64,000 bases of DNA from NCBI RefSeq assembly GCF_009764355.1, contig NZ_LNUA01000032.1:62001-126000 (forward strand), read 5' to 3'. The notes below the pieces were generated by a model that ran no database searches, was not told the DNA's origin, and saw only the letters and a program-made list of their open reading frames with translations. The DNA comes from Companilactobacillus bobalius. GTDB taxonomy: Bacteria; Bacillota; Bacilli; Lactobacillales; Lactobacillaceae. A program made the position numbers and the translations under genes. Positions 58,459-64,000 of the stretch are shown here, piece after piece. The first letter of the stretch is position 1, and each line of letters opens with the position of its first letter.

Positions 58459-58777
58459 ACCTACTATTTATTTAATTAGAAAAATTGGTAAATCTAATAA
58501 TGATATACTCAATCACACTAAACTTTTGGTAGCGACTAAATTTTATGGTGCGAGAGTTACAGAATTGAATGGAACACAGGAGCAAATTAATGTCCTTGGT
58601 AAGCAATACGATAAGTCATGGGTAATCAGATTGAATTGCCCTGAAACGGCTGACTATGTCGCTTTTGAGGGTGAATACGACGAAAAGCAACAATCTCCTA
58701 AGTATATTGTTAAACAAGTTAGACACCATAAGAGCAGAACGACATTATATGTTGTTGGAACGGAAGCGAAGCTATGA
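58451..58777 (+). CDS. putative head closure protein
   Basis: A 108-residue beta-rich protein from TTG 58451 after GGGAGTGATGACG, overlapping its upstream neighbour by 8 bases. By order (connector, closure, gp10-like, completion) it should be a stopper-type protein. Confidence 0.62.
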   Translation: MIRPTIYLIRKIGKSNNDILNHTKLLVATKFYGARVTELNGTQEQINVLGKQYDKSWVIRLNCPETADYVAFEGEYDEKQQSPKYIVKQVRHHKSRTTLYVVGTEAKL

Positions 58778-59253
58778 GTTGGAATAACGAGCACGTACCG
58801 ATAGTCAGAATTCAAGCTAAGGATAACTTTAGTGATCCACTAATCGCTATGGCTAGATCACTAAAACAGTCTGGCAACTCCGATTTGGCAGAGCTAATAC
58901 TTCAAGATAAAGCACGGCTCAAAGTCAATGTGCCTAAAGCCGTTGATAAGATTGCTAATGATGAAGTTGATGGTGCTCAAAAGCTTATCAGAGAACGTGA
59001 ATATCATTCTAAGAGTGGTTATGTTGGTCACGGTAATCTATGGAAGTCAGTTGCTAAGCACACATCTAAGGATAAGACGTCATCTGATATCTACGCTAAT
59101 GCTGAATCCAAAGAAGGATATGAATACATCCAAGCGTTTGAAAATGGCCTAAAGGATAGAAATTATCCGGCTCAGCATGTTATGCATGATTCTGGTATGG
59201 ATCTTGATGTAGACACGTATTCTGATGAGATTATCAAAAATTCAATAAAGTAG
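58774..59253 (+). CDS. HK97 gp10-like / neck protein
   Basis: 159 residues (GNLWKSVAKHTSKDKTSSDIYANAESKEGYEYIQAFENGLKDRNYPA...). Pattern and position fit the gp10-like tail-joining family. ATGA-coupled with the preceding gene. Confidence 0.68.
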   Translation: MSWNNEHVPIVRIQAKDNFSDPLIAMARSLKQSGNSDLAELILQDKARLKVNVPKAVDKIANDEVDGAQKLIREREYHSKSGYVGHGNLWKSVAKHTSKDKTSSDIYANAESKEGYEYIQAFENGLKDRNYPAQHVMHDSGMDLDVDTYSDEIIKNSIK

Positions 59254-59262
59254 GTGATGAGA

Positions 59263-59667
59263 TTGATTTCACCACAAAGAGATATGGTTACATCAGCTAT
59301 TAAAACTATCAACATCATAGTAGACAACATACCGATTTTTGATTCTAGAGAGAGTGATAGCAACAGTTATCCTCAAATTATTGTTTCAACTGGATCAACA
59401 GAAGATAGTCAACGTGCTAAAAATGAACAACGATCGAGTTATACATTGTATGTTGATTATTTTGATGATGTTGACAATGATCATGGCTTGATGATGGATA
59501 CATGTTACATGATCAGAAATTATTTAATGTATCTAAGATTATCGAATTATAATTGCAAATCGGTTGCACATAACGAAATTGAAGTTATTGATAATTCAAC
59601 TTCACAATCATTGAGGCATGTAACAATCACAATAGATTACAACATAACAGAAAAATCATTTATTTAG
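59263..59667 (+). CDS. tail completion / terminator protein
   Basis: 134 residues from TTG 59263 (AGGTGATG 5 bases upstream; GTG 59254 and ATG 59257 are in frame). SYPQIIVSTGSTEDSQRAKNEQRSSYTLYVDYFD is typical of minor tail-completion proteins upstream of the major tail gene. Confidence 0.68.
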   Translation: MISPQRDMVTSAIKTINIIVDNIPIFDSRESDSNSYPQIIVSTGSTEDSQRAKNEQRSSYTLYVDYFDDVDNDHGLMMDTCYMIRNYLMYLRLSNYNCKSVAHNEIEVIDNSTSQSLRHVTITIDYNITEKSFI

Positions 59668-59700
59668 ACATTCATTTCAAAAGTAAATGTCTATTTTTTT
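59665..59700 (+). terminator. terminator before major tail gene
   Basis: TAGACATT/AATGTCTA stem (59665-59672 with 59686-59693) and T7. It separates the neck genes from the major tail protein. Confidence 0.8.
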
Positions 59701-59728
59701 ACCCAAAAATTGGAAAGAAGGAAATAAA

Positions 59729-60508
59729 ATGGCTGACGATACAAAACCAGAAAACAAATTCAAAAAGGCCTTTAAAGGCCGCGATGCAGATAAAATCATC
59801 TATCTGTATAAGCGCTTTATGCATGAGCCAGTAGCTAATAAGGCACATATTTTAGGTCAACAAGGTGCTACATCAGGTACTAACACACGAGCGGTGGTAA
59901 AGAACGCCACTAAGCGTGGAACGGCTAAGGGTGTTGGCGCTATTAATCAGCAAAGAACAGTAGATGTTATTTTTGATGATCCTGCCAACAATGGAAAAGA
60001 TCTCTATTGGGATCTATATGCAGCATGGGAAAAAGGTGAATTAATCGGCTTATGGCGTGTTGATTTAAATACGCTTCATGGAACAAAACCAAATCGCAAA
60101 GTTCAAGCACAATTTTCTCAATCTTATGTTCCTAACTTGCCAAATACTGAAGCACTTGGTGGAATCGTTACATCCAATCTTCAATTTGAAGTAAATGGTG
60201 TTGAACGAGCAATTAATTCTGATGAGAACGCTTTTGAATTGGACGAATCTGACTTTGAAGATGGTGTACTTGATGACTTAGATAAGTATTACAACTGGGC
60301 ACATCCAAGTGACATTGGTACAGAAAATGGGAAAACAGTTGATAATACTGTCGATGATGAAACCATTACAGTTCAAGATACAACAACTGGTGAAGATGTC
60401 ATGGGCCCTGGAGCTTCTAAACTGGTTAATACATCTAATTCAGGAAGTTCAAATACAAGTTCAGGTACAGGATCATCAGTATCTTCGGATACTAAGCCGA
60501 CCGTTTAG
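59729..60508 (+). CDS. major tail protein
   Basis: 259 residues from ATG 59729 after AGAAGGAAATAAA. KKAFKGRDADKIIYLYKRFMHEPVANKAHILGQQG and QAQFSQSYVPNLPNTEALGGIVTSNLQFEVNG suit siphophage tail-tube proteins. The C-terminus is a Ser/Thr/Gly-rich tail (about 235-259). Preceded by its own terminator, followed by tail chaperones. Confidence 0.85.
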   Translation: MADDTKPENKFKKAFKGRDADKIIYLYKRFMHEPVANKAHILGQQGATSGTNTRAVVKNATKRGTAKGVGAINQQRTVDVIFDDPANNGKDLYWDLYAAWEKGELIGLWRVDLNTLHGTKPNRKVQAQFSQSYVPNLPNTEALGGIVTSNLQFEVNGVERAINSDENAFELDESDFEDGVLDDLDKYYNWAHPSDIGTENGKTVDNTVDDETITVQDTTTGEDVMGPGASKLVNTSNSGSSNTSSGTGSSVSSDTKPTV

Positions 60509-60578
60509 TATCTAATAAAGTGCATACTCACATGCTTGAGCGGTGGTGGTCGGAATTAAATTATTAGGAGAAATTAAA

Positions 60579-61046
60579 ATGCTAACTTTAGAGACAAAAA
60601 AAGGAATAGTCACACCTACTTTTAATTACCTTTTATACAAAAATATTGCTGGTGAAGACAAGGATAAACGTACTGACAAGTTCAATTCATTTTTAGATGG
60701 TTTATTTTCTGACAATGTAGATTCAGTGATTACTTTCTTTAAGGCTGTTGCTGGGAATTTGCTTAAAGAAGATGAGTTGGTTGATCAATTAAGTGAAGAT
60801 GGTCGATTTGACGATATCCACGAAGTTACTAGCGAAATCATTAAGGGACTAATTGACGCAGGTTTTTTAAAAGCGAAAATAAGCGAGTGGATGAGATACG
60901 GAGATCGTTTGATCAAAGGTATGAAGAAGAGTTTGGAATTGAAATCGGTAAAAACCGAAGAAAAAGAAATGACTCAAATTCAAATCGATCAACTCGAAGA
61001 AAACATGAAGGAAGCAAACAAGAGAATCAAGGAAGCAAGCAAGTAA
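60579..61046 (+). CDS. tail assembly chaperone (gpG-like)
   Basis: 155 residues from ATG 60579 after AGGAGAAATTAAA. Acts with the frameshifted product to fold the tape measure protein. The fold-like portion ends around residue 110 and a charged coiled coil follows. The frame contains U UUU UUA at 60863-60869, and the -1 frame is open from 60857, giving a route to a gpGT-like fusion. Confidence 0.78.
   Translation: MLTLETKKGIVTPTFNYLLYKNIAGEDKDKRTDKFNSFLDGLFSDNVDSVITFFKAVAGNLLKEDELVDQLSEDGRFDDIHEVTSEIIKGLIDAGFLKAKISEWMRYGDRLIKGMKKSLELKSVKTEEKEMTQIQIDQLEENMKEANKRIKEASK
60863..60869 (+). other. candidate -1 ribosomal frameshift site (U UUU UUA)
   Basis: Zero-frame codons GGT TTT TTA form the canonical X XXY YYZ heptamer. 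The -1 frame downstream is open to 61390. The site is early (codon 96), so a later site is not excluded. Confidence 0.5.
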
Positions 61047-61390
61047 ATCAATTTGATTTGGATGAGCAGATAAGTAGAGCTAGAAGAATTATCGGTATTA
61101 CAAATATTGATGATTTTTGGAAGTTAACTCCCTTTGAATTTAATGATTTGTGTCGTGGAGCGTTGCTTGCTCAATATGACGATCTTGAGAATGAACGTCT
61201 TAAATCCTCAATGGTAAGACCAGTAGGTCTGATTGAAGATATTGAAACACAAAATCGATCAATTGAATCTTCACTTTTCGAGGTTAAAGATTTTGCTAAC
61301 AATTTCGGCAAGGAGTCGGACGACATTCAAAGAAAACAAATCAGTGCAAAAGCGTTTCATGATCTGGTCATGGAAAGGGGGCGAGAATAG
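60869..61390 (+). CDS. tail chaperone T-part (frameshift extension)
   Basis: The -1 frame relative to the gpG-like gene. The well-formed part is VNQFDLDEQISRARRIIGITNIDDFWKLTPFEFNDLCRGALLAQYDDLENERL...FHDLVMERGRE, the domain expected to bind the tape measure protein. The 60 residues before it (KNRRKRNDSNSNRSTRRKH) are low-complexity because they overlap the G frame. There is no good start codon with an SD, so expression by frameshift is likely. A GTG at 60887 has no SD. Confidence 0.65.
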   Translation, partial: KSENKRVDEIRRSFDQRYEEEFGIEIGKNRRKRNDSNSNRSTRRKHEGSKQENQGSKQVNQFDLDEQISRARRIIGITNIDDFWKLTPFEFNDLCRGALLAQYDDLENERLKSSMVRPVGLIEDIETQNRSIESSLFEVKDFANNFGKESDDIQRKQISAKAFHDLVMERGRE

Positions 61391-64000
61391 ATGTCAGATA
61401 TCGTAGTAAACAAAGTTATTAATTTTCTTGGTAAAGATCAGTTAACTCCGACTGCTCAGAGAGTTAAACAAGCAATGGACAACATCAAGGATAAGAACGT
61501 AAAACTCGATGTTACTGCCGATGAGCAGAAAATCGTTACCTTTGATCAGAAAATTCAAGGATTACCTAAGGATATTCAAACTCAGCTAAAAGCCATTGCC
61601 GATCACAGTGGCTTTTCTAGTTTTGAAGGCTATTTGAATACTTTACCTAAAAATATTCAAACAGAGTTAAAAACAAAGTTTGATAAACAAGCACTTGAAG
61701 CCGCTAAACGAGATTACGATTCTTTACCTAAAGAGAAGAAAACCAAGCTTGATTTCATAGCAGATCAACGGCACTATAACAGCTTCATGGACATGTTTCA
61801 TAAGGTGCCAAAAGAAGCACGCACTCAATTAGACTTTGTCGCCAATCAAGGCGACTTTTCAAAAATCAAAAGTGCGATTGATGAAATGTCTAAGCCTGTT
61901 ACAAAAGATATCAATGTTAATACTTCATCAGTTGATACTGCTACAAAGAAATTTAGTCATCTTAAAGAAATAATAGCTGGTACCTTTGCTGGTCAATTGA
62001 TTTCTAATGGACTAATGCAGCTAACAAGTGGCTTGAAATCAGCAACTGCAGCCGGTATGGAGTACAACAAGGAACAAGATACGATGAAGACCGTTTGGAC
62101 TTCACTGACAACGGAAGCACCCAGAGATGGGAAAGTTTTAGTTGATTATATTAATTCTTTGTCACAGCACTCTATTTATGCAGCTGATACGATCAACAAA
62201 ATGTCTCAGTCGTTCTACCACGTTCATTCAAATGTTGCTGAAACTAAGGACTGGACTAATTCATTTATCGCCTTGGGTTCAACTCTACATATGTCAAATG
62301 ATGCACTAGCTGAATCAGGTGAGCAATTTGCTAAGATTGTTGCCGGCGGTAAAGCCAGTTCAGAAGATATGGCCGTCATGATTAACCGATTCCCTATGTT
62401 TGGTGAAGCCTTGCAAAAAGCTACTGGTAAGTCCATGAAACAGCTATATGCTATGTCAGCGGCTGGTAAACTTAGTGCTACACAATTCACTGAAACTCTT
62501 GAATATCTAGGCAAGAAATATTCTGGCGGTACTCAAGAGGCTATGACATCATACATGGGGATGGGAATGTATATCCATTCAAGGTTTAGCAAATTAATGG
62601 GTGATGTTATGTCACAAACCTTCAATACTACTAAATCGGCAAGTGGTGCTATTCGTGATCTTTTATCAGATGATGCGATGCAAAAGTATTCAAAAGCTAT
62701 TGGGTCAGCCACAGCCACTGTTTTAAATGGTATTGGTGACATTATTAAATATGTTGATGGTCATAAAGATACCATTATGAAAATTGGTAAAGATGTCGGT
62801 GAGATAGCTTCAATCTTTGGTAAAGCTGTTTGGAATGATATGAAGTCTATCATGACAACCATTGCTAATATGTTTGGGTTAACTGATAAAAATGCCAAGG
62901 ATTCAGCCGATCCTCTGAAGACATTTGAAAGCCTATTAAGTGCTGCTGCTAAACACAAGAAGTCAATTCAAGCTATTGCTGGAGCACTAGTTGCAATTAA
63001 GGGCTTTAAAATGGCTAAGGGTGTCTTTGATCCATTATTAAAGATTGCTGGTATCGGCATTAAAGATGGTGGATTGTTGTCCAAGCTATTTGGAAATGGT
63101 AAAGCCGGAAAATCATTTGATGTAAGTAAGTTTATTGGCATTAATGATTTAAAAAAAGCTAATGGATTCGGAGAGAAGTTTAAAGCCTTAGGAAATAGTG
63201 CTGGTATGAAATTTGCCGGTGGTATTACTGCTGTAGTTGGAGCAGTTGATTTATATAAAGGAATTAAATCTAAAAATCAAGATCAAAAGTTTAGTGGAAT
63301 TGGTTCTGGTATTGGTACCGCCATTGGAGGTGGAATCGGAGCGTATTTTGGGCAACCAGCTTTAGGTGCCATGATAGGACAGGCGTTGGGTAAATTAGGT
63401 GGTCTAGGAGCTAGTAACTTCTTAACAGGTTATAATGACTATTCATCTAAACATAAGCCTAAAAACATAGTACAAAAAGTTGGCTATAATTTTGCTCAAG
63501 CAAAAGAACAATGGTCTAAAAATATGACCAGTTTAAAAAAATACCATCCTGTTTTACATTTTTTAATTAAAATTCCAATTAGTGCCTTCAAAAATAAATT
63601 AGGAATAATAGCATCTGTTGGTAGAGCAGCAATAAACGGATTAGCGGATTTATGGGATATTGGGAAAGATTCTTTTATGGGACGTTTTGACAAAATAATT
63701 CCAGACGTTAAGAAAAACTTTAGTAATATGATTAAAGGAATCCAAACGGATTGGAAAAATATATGGAATCCTAAAAATATCAAAAAACCTCAAGCTACAC
63801 ATAAGTCGTCAAAAAGTCAAACACATAAAACCAGCATAACCTCAACTGAAATTAAAAAAGTAGCTTCTCAAAAATCAATCAGTAAAAAAGATATTGAAAA
63901 TGTGAAAATGATGGCTGGTGCTGTAAAGAAATATCAAGCGGCACTAAATTCATTAAAGAGTTCTCTTAAAAGCTCTGGAATAGCCAAGGATTTAGACAAG
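61391..64000 (+). CDS. tape measure protein (truncated by window end)
   Basis: The 870 codons visible from ATG 61391 continue beyond the window. The protein sets tail length and is involved in DNA ejection. Five 27-residue repeats (31-165) are followed by a tape-measure core: helical FAGQLISNGLMQLTSGLKSATAAGMEYNKEQDTMKTVWTSL, hydrophobic helices near 515-545 and the Gly-rich SGIGTAIGGGIGAYFGQPALG hydrophobic segment (about 640). Directly after the tail chaperones. Confidence 0.93.
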   Translation, partial: MSDIVVNKVINFLGKDQLTPTAQRVKQAMDNIKDKNVKLDVTADEQKIVTFDQKIQGLPKDIQTQLKAIADHSGFSSFEGYLNTLPKNIQTELKTKFDKQALEAAKRDYDSLPKEKKTKLDFIADQRHYNSFMDMFHKVPKEARTQLDFVANQGDFSKIKSAIDEMSKPVTKDINVNTSSVDTATKKFSHLKEIIAGTFAGQLISNGLMQLTSGLKSATAAGMEYNKEQDTMKTVWTSLTTEAPRDGKVLVDYINSLSQHSIYAADTINKMSQSFYHVHSNVAETKDWTNSFIALGSTLHMSNDALAESGEQFAKIVAGGKASSEDMAVMINRFPMFGEALQKATGKSMKQLYAMSAAGKLSATQFTETLEYLGKKYSGGTQEAMTSYMGMGMYIHSRFSKLMGDVMSQTFNTTKSASGAIRDLLSDDAMQKYSKAIGSATATVLNGIGDIIKYVDGHKDTIMKIGKDVGEIASIFGKAVWNDMKSIMTTIANMFGLTDKNAKDSADPLKTFESLLSAAAKHKKSIQAIAGALVAIKGFKMAKGVFDPLLKIAGIGIKDGGLLSKLFGNGKAGKSFDVSKFIGINDLKKANGFGEKFKALGNSAGMKFAGGITAVVGAVDLYKGIKSKNQDQKFSGIGSGIGTAIGGGIGAYFGQPALGAMIGQALGKLGGLGASNFLTGYNDYSSKHKPKNIVQKVGYNFAQAKEQWSKNMTSLKKYHPVLHFLIKIPISAFKNKLGIIASVGRAAINGLADLWDIGKDSFMGRFDKIIPDVKKNFSNMIKGIQTDWKNIWNPKNIKKPQATHKSSKSQTHKTSITSTEIKKVASQKSISKKDIENVKMMAGAVKKYQAALNSLKSSLKSSGIAKDLDK
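61481..61885 (+). repeat. five tandem 27-residue repeats in tape measure protein
   Basis: Residues 31-57, 58-84, 85-111, 112-138 and 139-165 align without gaps: start (L/V)PK, position 8-9 hydrophobic Leu, then (A/D)(D/N) near 13-14 and an aromatic at about 18-21. Divergent at DNA level, so an old internal duplication. Confidence 0.75.

Overview
The window comes from a low-GC Gram-positive bacterium of the Lactobacillaceae. The evidence is the gene order rpsB-tsf-pyrH-frr-uppS-cdsA-rseP-proS-polC-rimP-nusA-ylxR-ylxQ-infB-rbfA-truB-ribF, then hrcA-grpE-dnaK-dnaJ-lepA with a CIRCE operator, together with AT-rich codon use and strong AGGAGG ribosome-binding sites. My best guess for genus is Companilactobacillus or a close relative, but this is inference from style and not from a search. 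No 16S gene is present.

Bases 1-34,170 are chromosome. About 20 kb is housekeeping: translation (S2, EF-Ts, RRF, ProRS, IF2, RbfA, RimP, LepA), envelope precursor synthesis (UppS, CdsA, RseP), replication (PolC), transcription (NusA), tRNA modification (TruB) and FAD synthesis (RibF). The HrcA-controlled chaperone operon follows. Next come an FAD-disulfide oxidoreductase, an unidentified membrane protein apparently read from a non-ATG start, galE, a class A sortase, recJ and apt, ending at a tRNA-Ser(CGA) gene. Rho-independent terminators and several promoters mark the transcription units.

From about 34,170 to the end of the window is a temperate siphophage genome integrated at the 3' end of tRNA-Ser. 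Layout: integrase-arm repeats and tyrosine integrase (minus strand); a minus-strand lysogeny and cargo block (DUF6414-like protein, lipoprotein, secreted protein, SAP-domain protein, ImmA-type protease, ImmR/CI-type repressor); a cluster of five near-identical operator palindromes around the divergent repressor and Cro-like promoters; early genes, including a duplicated 68-bp divergent control element and several tiny membrane peptides; recombination and replication (Bet/RecT, PD-(D/E)XK nuclease, DnaD-like replication protein, SSB); small accessory genes; a noncoding tRNA-like and hairpin-rich zone (49.45-50.9 kb) around an ArpU-type late regulator; a DUF2829 (Tad2-like, potential anti-Thoeris) gene; then terS-terL-portal-gp7-scaffold-capsid-connectors-major tail-tail chaperones (with a U UUU UUA slip site)-tape measure. 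The tape measure runs off the window, so lysis genes and attR lie outside it.

The parts most worth following up are the minus-strand cargo block 35.9-39.1 kb, the Tad2-like gene, the duplicated divergent control element with convergent genes between its copies, the small hydrophobic peptide opposed by an antisense transcript, the eroded and interrupted tRNA-like cluster, and a five-fold 27-residue repeat at the start of the tape measure protein.
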